Part shown: one piece after another, positions 17,250 through 24,966 of the stretch | Numbering within the stretch: the first letter of the stretch is position 1 | How the letters are laid out: each line of letters starts with the position of its first letter | NCBI GenBank assembly: GCA_015258785.1 | Contig: JABZHP010000006.1 | Coordinates: 1 to 39,671 of the forward strand | Source: Atopobium sp. | GTDB taxonomy: Bacteria > Actinomycetota > Coriobacteriia > Coriobacteriales > Atopobiaceae | Direction of reading: 5' to 3' | Length of the DNA: 39,671 nucleotides | Notes under the pieces: generated by a model | Seen by the model: the letters and a program-made list of their open reading frames with translations, nothing else | Told to the model about the DNA's origin: nothing | Database searches by the model: none | Made by a program: the position numbers and the translations under genes

Positions 17250-17326
17250 TGGGGTGGGAAAAGGGGCTCGAACCCTCGACCTACGGAGCCACAGTCCGTC
17301 GCTCTGCCAACTGAGCTACTCCCACC
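17250..17326 (-). tRNA. tRNA-His (anticodon GTG), with encoded G-1 and CCA
   Basis: Acceptor GTGGGAG pairs with TTCCCAC (one G-T pair), D-arm GCTC/GAGC, anticodon loop CTGTGGC reads GTG, T-arm GAGGG-TTCGAGC-CCCTT. Position 17326 supplies G-1, which pairs with discriminator C73, the identity mark of bacterial tRNA-His. Confidence 0.95.
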
Positions 17327-17357
17327 ATTTGGCCACCTCATGAAACGCAGCTAAATC

Positions 17358-17385
17358 ATTATTACAGAATCAGAAAAAGATGCAA
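17358..17385 (-). promoter_or_regulatory. Candidate promoter for tRNA-His/tRNA-Lys
   Basis: On the minus strand TTGCAT (17385-17380) and AATAAT (17363-17358) are separated by 16 bases and lie about 32 bp before the tRNA-His 5' end. Confidence 0.5.
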
Positions 17386-17464
17386 GCGAGAAACGCAGAT
17401 TTTTCAAACTCTTTTTTGATTTTCTTTAAAATCAGCCGACTCGATGGGTTTCTCGCCAAACAAA

Positions 17465-17492
17465 ATGCGGAGAAAAACGAGCTTCTCCGCAT
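17465..17492 (-). terminator. Terminator of the MalY-type lyase gene
   Basis: Stem ATGCGGAGAA / TTCTCCGCAT, 10 bp, with an 8-nt loop, followed on the minus strand by TTTTGTTTGGCG. It lies about 130 bp after the stop. The tail runs into a TTCTCGCCA word at 17450-17458. Confidence 0.75.
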
Positions 17493-17547
17493 CTGAGTGA
17501 ATGTGCTATACGTGCAGATATATGGTGGTGCAGAGCCTAGACGCTAC

Positions 17548-17634
17548 AGACAGCCTGCATAGAAACTGCAGTGAGCGCGCGCAGAAATCGCAGTCAGTAC
17601 GCGCAGAAATCGCAGCCTGCGCTTAGAAACCGTG
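17548..17634. repeat. 22-bp tandem repeat spanning the 3' end of the MalY-type gene
   Basis: Four head-to-tail units of 22, 22, 22 and 21 bp begin at 17548, 17570, 17592 and 17614. They share an AGAAA-(T/C)-CGCAG-like core and a CGCGC lead. The last unit includes the stop codon and final codons (Ala-His-Gly-Phe) of the lyase gene; the others are downstream. Units two and three are nearly identical. Confidence 0.8.
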
Positions 17635-18813
17635 GGCCGTAAGAACTGCGTCCAGACGATCCAGTGCCTCTTCGATCTCCACACGAGGAGCTGCCAAATT
17701 CCAGCGCTTGAAGCCTTGGGCGGCCTCGCCAAAGAAGACGCCATCGGTGAAGAAGACCTGGGCCTCAAACTGCAACAAGTGGTCAAGCTCTTCTGGCGTG
17801 AGACCAAGATCTCTGAAGTCAAGCCACTGGAGGTAAGTTCCTGTGATTGGCGCGAGCTTCACGCGAGGGTGCTTGGTGGCGAAAAAGTCCAGGACCAGCT
17901 TCTGGTTATCGTCGACGGCCTTAATGCATGCGTCCAGCCATGCCCCACCCTTGCTGTAAGCCAGCTCACAGGCCTTGAAGCTGATTGGATTGCATGAGGT
18001 GGTCTCTCGGGCCTGCAGGCGCTTCTCGAGGCGGCTGCGCAGTTCTGGGTTGCTCACGATGATATTGCTGAACTGCGTGCCAGCCAAGTTGAAACTCTTT
18101 GAAGCAGAGGTGCAGGTAATCGCGCGTGCTGCAACCTCATCAGAGATTGTCTCAAAGACGGTGTGTGTGGAGCCTGGCATGATGAGGTCGTGGTGGATCT
18201 CGTCAGCGACCACGATGAGATTGTTCTTAACCGCAATCTCTGCAATGCGCGTGAGCTCCTCTTTGGTCCACACGCGACCACTTGGATTGTGAGGTGAGCA
18301 CAAAATAAGCAGGGTATTCTTTGGGTCGGCAGCAAGCTTTTCTAGCAGCTCAAAGTCAATGTCGTAGTGAGGGCCCTCTGACAGGACAAGCGGACACTCT
18401 ACAAGTGCACGGTTATTCTCCTCAACTGCCATGTAGAACGGATGGTAGACAGGCGTAAACAGGATGACGCCCTCGTCTGGCTGGGTGAACTCCGCAACCG
18501 ATGCAAAGAGCGCAGGTACCACGCCTGAAGAGTTGAGCAACCACTCAGGCTTTACGTCCCAATTGTGGCGAGTCTTCATCCACTTGCACACAGCCTGCTT
18601 CATCTGATTGGTTGGCATGGAATAGCCAAGGATTGCGTCATTGATGTATTCCTTAAGGCCCTCGACAATCTCTGGAGCTGTGTGATATTCCATGTCAGCA
18701 ACAGAAAACGGTGGAATACCAGGAGCTACATCAGGATTAACGTCATACATGACGTTCCATTTTCTAGAACCAGTACCAGCGCGATCAACGCGGGATTCAA
18801 AATCGTAAGACAT
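17623..18813 (-). CDS. patB: MalY/PatB-family PLP enzyme (probable cystathionine beta-lyase)
   Basis: 396-residue class I/II aminotransferase-fold enzyme. Start 18813 (MSYDFESRVDRAGTGSRKWN) is preferred over the ATG 15 bases earlier because GGAG lies five bases upstream. The N-terminus with SRKWNVMYDVNPDVAPFSVADMEY-type text matches MalY/PatB. Landmarks are CSPHNPSGRVWT (172-183), ADEIHHDL (203-210) and the PLP lysine K239 in TSASKSFNLAGTQFSN. Family members cleave cystathionine to homocysteine, pyruvate and ammonia; E. coli MalY also represses the maltose regulon, but nothing here shows that. It is single, on the minus strand between tRNA genes; no methionine genes are adjacent. A 22-bp tandem repeat overlaps its 3' end. 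Confidence 0.9.
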   Translation of the reverse strand: MSYDFESRVDRAGTGSRKWNVMYDVNPDVAPGIPPFSVADMEYHTAPEIVEGLKEYINDAILGYSMPTNQMKQAVCKWMKTRHNWDVKPEWLLNSSGVVPALFASVAEFTQPDEGVILFTPVYHPFYMAVEENNRALVECPLVLSEGPHYDIDFELLEKLAADPKNTLLILCSPHNPSGRVWTKEELTRIAEIAVKNNLIVVADEIHHDLIMPGSTHTVFETISDEVAARAITCTSASKSFNLAGTQFSNIIVSNPELRSRLEKRLQARETTSCNPISFKACELAYSKGGAWLDACIKAVDDNQKLVLDFFATKHPRVKLAPITGTYLQWLDFRDLGLTPEELDHLLQFEAQVFFTDGVFFGEAAQGFKRWNLAAPRVEIEEALDRLDAVLTAHGF

Positions 18814-18939
18814 AGCGTCTCCATTCACGTAAGCCTATAACCAGTGTAGCTGCTTTTAGTGTAGCCACTTTTCTTTTCCTTTGTCATTCTTCTGATAAGA
18901 AAATCTTTGATGGCGCAACGCATTTGCAATCCTTATTGC

Positions 18940-18945
18940 TATAAT
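18940..18945 (+). promoter_or_regulatory. -10 element of tRNA-Arg
   Basis: A perfect TATAAT lies 14 bp before the first base of tRNA-Arg. No convincing -35 hexamer is at 16-18 bp. Confidence 0.55.
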
Positions 18946-18959
18946 GAACGACGCTATAT

Positions 18960-19036
18960 GTCTCCTTAGCTCAGCTGGATAGAGCGTCGGTCTTCTAAAC
19001 CGCAGGTCGCGCGTTCGAATCGCGCAGGAGGCACCA
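18960..19036 (+). tRNA. tRNA-Arg (anticodon TCT), CCA encoded
   Basis: Acceptor GTCTCCT pairs with AGGAGGC (one T-G pair), D-arm GCTC/GAGC, anticodon stem TCGGT/ACCGC, loop CTTCTAA giving TCT (codon AGA), T-arm GCGCG-TTCGAAT-CGCGC, then A and CCA. Confidence 0.95.
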
Positions 19037-19045
19037 GAAACTCAA

Positions 19046-19073
19046 GGTAGATGGCTTGCCGTCTACCTTTTTT
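19046..19073 (+). terminator. Terminator of tRNA-Arg
   Basis: GGTAGATGG.../...CCGTCTACC hairpin (one T-G pair) followed by TTTTTT, starting 10 bp after the CCA end. Confidence 0.9.
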
Positions 19074-19247
19074 GTTAGGCTTTTTTACAAGTGCACCCTT
19101 TTTGCCCCCAAACTGCATGACTGCTGCGTAAGAAATTACGTTTTCGTGTCTGATTAACTGACAACGAGCGATTTGTGTATAAACATTGGTCAATATGCAG
19201 GAAAATTAATCAAGAAATTGATATGTCGAACGAGAGGTACTGTTTTG

Positions 19248-19425
19248 GGTAAAAAACCCGTTTAGTTGGGGATTATTTTTGGACTTCGGAGTTTTGGCAC
19301 TTACGTTTTCCCAGTTCAGAAATTTTGTGATAATTTCCAAAATTTTGTCCACGTAAAATTGCTGATAGATAGCTTGCATAAAATCCGAGCATTTCTGGAT
19401 TCCCCAACTAAACGCATTTTTTACC
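19248..19425. repeat. 178-bp element with 25-bp inverted-repeat ends and nested stems
   Basis: The ends (19248-19272 and 19401-19425) are inverted copies of GGTAAAAAA-NN-CGTTTAGTTGGGGA, identical except for the NN. Inside, further complementary words nest in order: TCGGA/TCCGA (19286, 19384), TTACGT/ACGTAA (19301, 19351) and AAATTTTG/CAAAATTT (19320, 19338). The whole can fold into one long imperfect rod. No convincing gene is inside. It occupies the 575-bp gap between tRNA-Arg and asd, and resembles a MITE or a structured RNA. No target-site duplication was identified. Confidence 0.65.
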
Positions 19426-19481
19426 ACTTTGCCACCGAACGGCACAATTTCTCTGAAAAATCCGGCTTGTACACAAAAATT

Positions 19482-19516
19482 ACCCGTCCGATTCCATGAA
19501 ATAGAATCGGACGGGT
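19482..19516 (-). terminator. Terminator of the hom-lysC-asd operon
   Basis: Perfect 13-bp stem ACCCGTCCGATTC / GAATCGGACGGGT with a 9-nt loop, followed on the minus strand by AATTTTTGT, about 97 bp after the asd stop codon. Confidence 0.85.
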
Positions 19517-19612
19517 ACTGGTTCAGCGAAAATGATGCGTCACGGCGAAAGTCCGTGCGTCAAGCGCGCTTACGCTCGGTGCGCGGCGATGTGCGCGGCT
19601 GCACGCCAGGTG

Positions 19613-20635
19613 TTACAGCAGGTACTCTGCAATCTGGACAGCGTTAGTTGCGGCGCCCTTTCTGATCTGGTCACCGCAGCAGAAGAATGTCAGTGCATGA
19701 GTGTCCTTATCAGCAGAGAGATCCTCACGAATACGGCCAACATAAATGAGGTCCTGGTCGGAGGTATCAAGAGGCATTGGGTACTGAAGCTCTGCAGGGT
19801 TGTCCACAACCTTAATGCCTGGTGCGTCTTCAAGAATAGCGCGAGCCTCATCTGGGCTCAAAGGACGCTCGAACTCAACAGTGATGGACTCAGAGTGAGA
19901 GCGCATCGTTGGAACACGGACGCAGGTGCAGTTAACGCGCAGCTCAGGAAGGTGCATAATCTTGCGACCCTCGTTTTGCATCTTCATTTCCTCAGAGGTA
20001 TAGCCAACCTCGTCAAAGCCACCAATCTGTGGAATCAGGTTGACTGCCAGCTGGTATGCAAAAGGAGCAGTCTCGGTTACTTCCCTACCTGCAACAACAT
20101 CAGCCATCTGGTTCTTCAAACTGGTAAGACCTGGAAGTCCAGCGCCAGATGCAGCCTGATAGGTAGAAGCAATAATGCGCTTTGCACCTGCCGCCTTATG
20201 CAGAGGATACAGAGGTACCAGACCAATAATGGTTGCGCAATTTGGATTAGAGATGATGCCGTTGTGGTTCTTAATGTCCTCAGCGTTAATCTCTGGAATT
20301 ACCAGCGGAACATTTGGGTCCATTCTGAATGCATGAGAATTGTCAACGCAGACACAACCGCGCTTGACTGCCTCAGGAAGCAGCTCTTTTGCCTGCTCGT
20401 CACCGGCTGCGCCAAGAACAATGTCCACGCCTTCAAAAGCCTCAGGAGTTGCTTCGCGGATAGCAATCTGCTGTCCTGCAAACTCAATAGTCTTACCTGC
20501 ACTTCGAGCAGACGCCAGAAGCACTAGCTCCTTGATAGGAAAATTACGCTCTTCAAGGCACTGCATCATCTGGGCACCAACAACGCCGGTAGCACCAAGA
20601 ATTGCAACAACCTTACCGTTTGAATCAAAAGCCAT
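19613..20635 (-). CDS. asd: Aspartate-semialdehyde dehydrogenase
   Basis: NADPH-dependent enzyme (EC 1.2.1.11) reducing aspartyl phosphate to aspartate semialdehyde, the branch point to lysine/diaminopimelate and homoserine. It has 340 residues. The nucleotide site is AILGATGVVGAQM (11-23), the active-site cysteine C133 in SNPNCATI, and the substrate/cofactor segment STYQAASGAG follows. The ATG starts two bases after the lysC stop (TAACTATG), with GAGGT as SD, so it is translationally linked to lysC. It is the last gene of the minus-strand operon, ahead of a strong terminator. Confidence 0.96.
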   Translation of the reverse strand: MAFDSNGKVVAILGATGVVGAQMMQCLEERNFPIKELVLLASARSAGKTIEFAGQQIAIREATPEAFEGVDIVLGAAGDEQAKELLPEAVKRGCVCVDNSHAFRMDPNVPLVIPEINAEDIKNHNGIISNPNCATIIGLVPLYPLHKAAGAKRIIASTYQAASGAGLPGLTSLKNQMADVVAGREVTETAPFAYQLAVNLIPQIGGFDEVGYTSEEMKMQNEGRKIMHLPELRVNCTCVRVPTMRSHSESITVEFERPLSPDEARAILEDAPGIKVVDNPAELQYPMPLDTSDQDLIYVGRIREDLSADKDTHALTFFCCGDQIRKGAATNAVQIAEYLL

Positions 20636-20637
20636 AG

Positions 20638-21966
20638 TTACCTCGAAACCATTTCGTCACGAACAAATCCGTTATAAATGACGCCAATTGTGCGATCAAA
20701 GTCCGCATTATCAACACCCACGATAATACTAATCTCTTCCGAGCTCTGTGTAATCATACGAATGTTGACGCCCGCATTACCCAGCGCACCAAAGATCTTG
20801 CCGGAAGTACCGGAACGCCTGGACATATTGCGGCCAACAACAGAAACAAGAGCTAGGCGGTCTACCATCGTAATGTCATCAGGCTCAATCTCGCGACGAA
20901 TATCGCTGATGATGGAATAGACCGTATCCTTTACATCGGAGGCATTTACCACGATACCAAACGAATCAACACCTGTTGGGATGTGCTCGACAGAGACGCC
21001 GTAGCGCTCAACAATATTAAGTGCACGGCTAATAACGCCAACCTCGTTGGACATGTGAGCCTTCTTAACGTGAATGGCCAGGAAGTCTTTTTTGCCTGCA
21101 ATACCAGTGATCAAGTGCTCGTTTGTATCGCCATCAGCGGTCTCTCGAATGACGGTACCTGCATCTTCTGGACGGTTAGTGTTCTTAATCTGGATTGGAA
21201 TATTTGCCTCGCGAACAGGGAAAATTGCCTCTTCCTGAAGAACGGAAGCGCCCATGTAAGAAAGCTCGCGCATCTCGTCAAAGGTAATACGGCCAATAGC
21301 GCGTGGATTCTGAACAATGCGAGGGTCAGCAGACAGGAAGCCGGAAACGTCAGTCCAGTTCTCATACAAGTCAGCGTCTAGGCAGCGAGCGACAATTGCG
21401 CCGGTAATATCGCCACCACCACGCTGGAACAGCTTAATTGCGCCGTCAACGGTAGCACCGTAGAAGCCAGGCAGCACAAACGAGCCGCTGCGAGCAACAA
21501 CTTCTTTAAGCCTAGAAGCAGTGCGCTCCATATCAATGGTGCCATCATGATGGAACAGCATAACGTCCGCTGCGTCAACAAAAGGCAGACCAAGATACTC
21601 AGCAAGGATCTGGCAGGTAAACCACTCGCCCCTACTTACTACATACTCTGGCGAGAAGGACTTGATGTTTGAAGCAAACTTCTCAAACTCCTCAGCGACA
21701 GGCCACGCAACTCCCAGCTGGTCAGCAATCTCCACAAAGCGAGTCTCGATGTCTGCAAGCAAAGACGTGCAGTCAACGTGATACTCAATGTGGGCATTTA
21801 CCAGCAATAGAAGGTCTGTAATCTTGTTGTCAGTCGAATGACGCTTTCCTGCTGCAGACGAAACAATAAAGCGTCTATCAGGGTCAGCCTCAACAATAGC
21901 TTTAACTTTTTTGAACTGCTCTGCAGAGGCAACACTTGAGCCGCCAAATTTTGCAATTTTGATCAT
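20638..21966 (-). CDS. lysC: Aspartate kinase with C-terminal ACT domains
   Basis: First enzyme of the aspartate family pathway (EC 2.7.2.4); 442 residues, monofunctional. KFGGSSVASAEQFKKV (5-20) is the kinase signature, with GFYGATVDGAIKLFQRGGGDITGAIVA and FDEMRELSYMGASVLQEEA further along. Two ACT domains occupy about residues 290-440, the second reading VSVVGRNMSRRSGTSGKIF. The long N-terminal kinase portion with an inserted helical region resembles the homoserine-type (class with ThrA/LysC of E. coli and Bacteroides) more than short alpha/beta actinobacterial kinases. It lies between hom and asd with two-base gaps. Feedback by lysine or threonine is likely but not specified by sequence. 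Confidence 0.95.
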   Translation of the reverse strand: MIKIAKFGGSSVASAEQFKKVKAIVEADPDRRFIVSSAAGKRHSTDNKITDLLLLVNAHIEYHVDCTSLLADIETRFVEIADQLGVAWPVAEEFEKFASNIKSFSPEYVVSRGEWFTCQILAEYLGLPFVDAADVMLFHHDGTIDMERTASRLKEVVARSGSFVLPGFYGATVDGAIKLFQRGGGDITGAIVARCLDADLYENWTDVSGFLSADPRIVQNPRAIGRITFDEMRELSYMGASVLQEEAIFPVREANIPIQIKNTNRPEDAGTVIRETADGDTNEHLITGIAGKKDFLAIHVKKAHMSNEVGVISRALNIVERYGVSVEHIPTGVDSFGIVVNASDVKDTVYSIISDIRREIEPDDITMVDRLALVSVVGRNMSRRSGTSGKIFGALGNAGVNIRMITQSSEEISIIVGVDNADFDRTIGVIYNGFVRDEMVSR

Positions 21967-21968
21967 TT

Positions 21969-23108
21969 CTAATTCCTCTTTTCAAGTGCAGCCATAAAGG
22001 TTGTGGGGTCTTGCAAAAGTGCGCTGGTGAGGAGCGCGCGGGCCTTCTCGGCACTTAAGTTCTTAACCAGCTGAGCGCCTGGCTCCCAGAACGTACCGCC
22101 AGGAATGTCGGCTTGTGTCCTAAACACGTAATCGGAAACAAGCAGCTCAGGATTATATGAAAGACCTGCCGAGAAGGTCTGCTGGCCTCCAGCAGGAGCG
22201 CCGGCACAGTCAATAATATCCTGAACGACGGCGTTTGCCGTTGGGTCGCCACCAGCGCCTTGACCATAGAACTTGAGCTCGCCAATGGTATTTCCCACGG
22301 CAGTTGCAACATTAAAGTTTGTTGGAACGTTTGCCTCAATGGTTGAGAGTGGCACCGCTACTGGCTCAACGGCAACCGCGTACGACGTTCCGTTAGAAAC
22401 GCCTCGTCCAAAGAGTTTGATGGTCATGTCATGGCTACCAAACATGGCAAGGTCACGCTTAGTTAAATTTCTGATGCCAGACATAGGAATCTGGTCTGTG
22501 CAGATAACATCAAAGGCAATGGACGCAGAAATCATAGTCTTAGAGCGGACATCGATGCCGTCAATATCGCTTGACGGGTCTCGCTCAGCGTAACCAAGCT
22601 CCTGAGCTTTACTTAAAACCTCAGCAAAGTCCGTTCCATCTTTAAGCATGGAATAGACGATGTAGTTAGTGGTGCCGTTCATGATTCCCCAGAACGCAGA
22701 AATCTCGTCAATACGACGAACTTTCTGAATTCCTGCAATCCAAGGAATGCCACCACACACGCAGGCTTCAATCTTGAAGTTGACACCTGCCTCAGCAGCA
22801 AGGGTCATGAACTCCTCAAAATGGGCAGATACCACGGCTTTATTTGAGGTGACTACATTTTTCTTAGCAGTGAGGGCTGCTTTAATATACTCATAGGCTG
22901 GTGAGAGACCACCCATACACTCGACAACCGTATCGAGCGCAGGGTCAGACAAGAGTGCGTCAAAATCTGACGTTGCGCGAGGGTCAACATGCTCTTTACC
23001 AGCTCTAACCAAGATGGACGTCAAGTTAGCGTCAGAGACGCGCTCATCAAGAATGCGCGCAACTGAAGCACCAACCGTTCCAAATCCAAGTAGGGCAACG
23101 TTTTGCAT
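21969..23108 (-). CDS. hom: Homoserine dehydrogenase lacking a C-terminal ACT domain
   Basis: Reduces aspartate semialdehyde to homoserine (EC 1.1.1.3). It has 379 residues, shorter than the roughly 430 of most Gram-positive enzymes. The Rossmann motif is ALLGFGTVGASVARIL (5-20), followed by VVTSNKAVVSAH, NGTTNYIV and the signature LGYAERDPSSDIDGIDVRSK. Past the catalytic domain only about 50 residues remain, with a vestigial YVFRTQADIPGG and no recognisable ACT fold, so threonine feedback by the usual route looks absent. GGAG precedes the ATG. First gene of the minus operon, divergent from thrC. Confidence 0.93.
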   Translation of the reverse strand: MQNVALLGFGTVGASVARILDERVSDANLTSILVRAGKEHVDPRATSDFDALLSDPALDTVVECMGGLSPAYEYIKAALTAKKNVVTSNKAVVSAHFEEFMTLAAEAGVNFKIEACVCGGIPWIAGIQKVRRIDEISAFWGIMNGTTNYIVYSMLKDGTDFAEVLSKAQELGYAERDPSSDIDGIDVRSKTMISASIAFDVICTDQIPMSGIRNLTKRDLAMFGSHDMTIKLFGRGVSNGTSYAVAVEPVAVPLSTIEANVPTNFNVATAVGNTIGELKFYGQGAGGDPTANAVVQDIIDCAGAPAGGQQTFSAGLSYNPELLVSDYVFRTQADIPGGTFWEPGAQLVKNLSAEKARALLTSALLQDPTTFMAALEKRN

Positions 23109-23426
23109 ATAACTCCAAATCTAGCAGTCATTTTGCGAGAAACCCGATTGCCGGCAAAGCTAAATGAATAGCAAACAACCGCACGCAAAGGTGACTGCAC
23201 TGATAACAATCTCATAGACAAAAACTACCAAAAACCTAGACAGAATCTAGCCGACAGTTTTTCTCGTCTTCATAATGCTATGAACAATTCTATGTTACAA
23301 GCGACATTTACTTCTCACTGTTAAAATAATAGAAACGCAACACGCAAAGCGCGTGCAACATGGCGCGATCAAGACGCGCAGCACGACGCGTTAAACACGC
23401 GGCACATTCAACAGATTGGTGGTTTC
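23109..23426. promoter_or_regulatory. Divergent intergenic region between hom and thrC
   Basis: This 318-bp gap must hold the promoters for hom-lysC-asd (minus) and thrC-thrB (plus). An A/T-rich TTAAAATAAT at 23321-23330 is the best plus-strand -10 candidate, without a good -35. A small hairpin CTAGA/TCTAG is at 23236-23250. The last 90 bp before thrC are rich in ACGC/GCGT words. No threonine/isoleucine-rich leader peptide or T-box-like structure was found. Confidence 0.4.
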
Positions 23427-24944
23427 ATGGCCGTCGCATATCACAGCACAAGAAGCTCTGACCATAACGTCTTGGCTAAGCAGGCCATTTTGCAGGGAAT
23501 TGCTCCCGATGGCGGCCTTTACATCCAAGATTCTATTGGCGAGAAGCCCCTTGATCTTGCAAAGGTTTGTGCTCAAGGCTTTAAGGCCACCGCTTATGAC
23601 GTGCTTTCTACTCTGCTGGATGATTACTCTGATGAAGAGCTGACTCGCTGTATTGAGGGTGCTTATGGCGCTCAATGGGATACCGAGGCTATCACCCCTG
23701 TTTCCGCTATCGGTGAAGACTGGCTGCTGGAGCTCTTCCACGGTCCAACGTCGGCTTTCAAAGACGTTGCACTTCAGATGCTCCCCCGCCTGATGAGTGT
23801 CGCTCGCGAGGATGCGGGAGCCGCGGGCGTTACAGGCGCGACCAGCAAGAACATCATGATCGTGACCGCTACCTCCGGAGACACCGGTAAAGCTGCACTT
23901 GAGGGCTTCAAAGATGTTCCTGGTATGGGCATTACCGTCTTTTATCCTGAGGGAAAAGTCTCGGACATTCAGCGTCTTCAGATGGTGACCCAGAAGGGCT
24001 CAAACGTTGCTGTTTGCGCAGTTAAGGGCAACTTTGACGACGCTCAAAACGCTGCAAAGGCAATCTTTGCTAACAAGGATTTGGCTCAGGAGCTTGCCGG
24101 CAAAGGTACCGTACTTTCCAGCGCAAACTCCATCAATATTGGTCGCTTGGCTCCACAGGTAACCTACTACTTTGATGCATATGCCCAGCTGGTTGCCAAG
24201 GGCGCCATTACACAGGGCCAAAAGGTTACTTTCTGCGTTCCAACAGGTAACTTTGGCGATGTCCTTGCAGGTTACTTTGCAAAAGAGATGGGACTTCCTG
24301 TTGAGCGCCTCATTGTGGCTTCTAACAGCAATAAGGTGCTAACTGATTTCTTAGAAACCGGCGTCTATGATCGCAGACGCGCATTTGAAAAGACTATCTC
24401 GCCATCGATGGATATTCTGGTTTCATCAAATCTTGAACGACTCCTCTATCTTGCATCCGGCAAAGACACCGAACTTGTCAGCTATCTGATGAACCAGCTG
24501 GTAACCAAGGGTATTTATACGGTACCTGCTCAAGTTATGGATGCCATCCGTGAAACCTTTGACGCTGGATTTGCCACCGACGACCAGACACGTGAGACTA
24601 TCCGTTCTACCTGGGAGAATTGTCGTGTGCTGATTGACCCTCACACAGCCGTCGCAAAGCACGTGCTCGACAGGATTTCTCGCCAGGCGGGCGACGTGCG
24701 CGTTTGTCTGTCCACTGCGAGCCCATATAAGTTCTCGTCCGACGTGCTTGCCGCGCTGGGCCACTCGACCGCTGGCCTGGACGACTTTGCGTGCATGCAT
24801 ACGCTCGCCGAAATCACGGGCACTAATCCGCCAATCCAGCTTTCATCGCTGAATGATAACGTTATCATTCATACTGACGTTCGCGAGAAGGAACAGCTTG
24901 CTTCGTACGTTTCTGAAGCATGCGGGCGTATTTTTGCTTGTTAG
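23427..24944 (+). CDS. thrC: Threonine synthase
   Basis: PLP enzyme (EC 4.2.3.1) converting O-phosphohomoserine to threonine. At 505 residues it belongs to the longer threonine-synthase class with an N-terminal domain (SDHNVLAKQAILQGIAPDGGLY, residues about 10-32). The PLP lysine is K112 in FHGPTSAFKDVALQ. ATSGDTGKAALEGF binds the PLP phosphate, and VPTGNFGDVLAGYFA is conserved. SD is GGTGG five bases before ATG. Followed by thrB after 22 bp, so the two are co-transcribed. Together with the opposite-strand operon the cluster encodes every step from aspartate to threonine. Confidence 0.96.
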   Translation: MAVAYHSTRSSDHNVLAKQAILQGIAPDGGLYIQDSIGEKPLDLAKVCAQGFKATAYDVLSTLLDDYSDEELTRCIEGAYGAQWDTEAITPVSAIGEDWLLELFHGPTSAFKDVALQMLPRLMSVAREDAGAAGVTGATSKNIMIVTATSGDTGKAALEGFKDVPGMGITVFYPEGKVSDIQRLQMVTQKGSNVAVCAVKGNFDDAQNAAKAIFANKDLAQELAGKGTVLSSANSINIGRLAPQVTYYFDAYAQLVAKGAITQGQKVTFCVPTGNFGDVLAGYFAKEMGLPVERLIVASNSNKVLTDFLETGVYDRRRAFEKTISPSMDILVSSNLERLLYLASGKDTELVSYLMNQLVTKGIYTVPAQVMDAIRETFDAGFATDDQTRETIRSTWENCRVLIDPHTAVAKHVLDRISRQAGDVRVCLSTASPYKFSSDVLAALGHSTAGLDDFACMHTLAEITGTNPPIQLSSLNDNVIIHTDVREKEQLASYVSEACGRIFAC

Positions 24945-24966
24945 ACTCTGAGAAAGCAGGTTCTAC

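Noticed and set aside
18966..19193. Minus-strand 75-codon reading frame ending in a PPARFERATCGLEDRRSIQLS-like sequence
   Set aside because: Its C-terminal part is the antisense of tRNA-Arg, a well-known false annotation.
19532..20527. Plus-strand 331-codon frame antisense to asd
   Set aside because: Runs through the operon terminator region into the complement of asd; composition is not protein-like.
23360..23461. Possible threonine attenuator leader peptide (ATG at 23360, overlapping thrC)
   Set aside because: Arg/Ala/His-rich, no run of Thr or Ile codons, no ribosome-binding site and no terminator hairpin before thrC.
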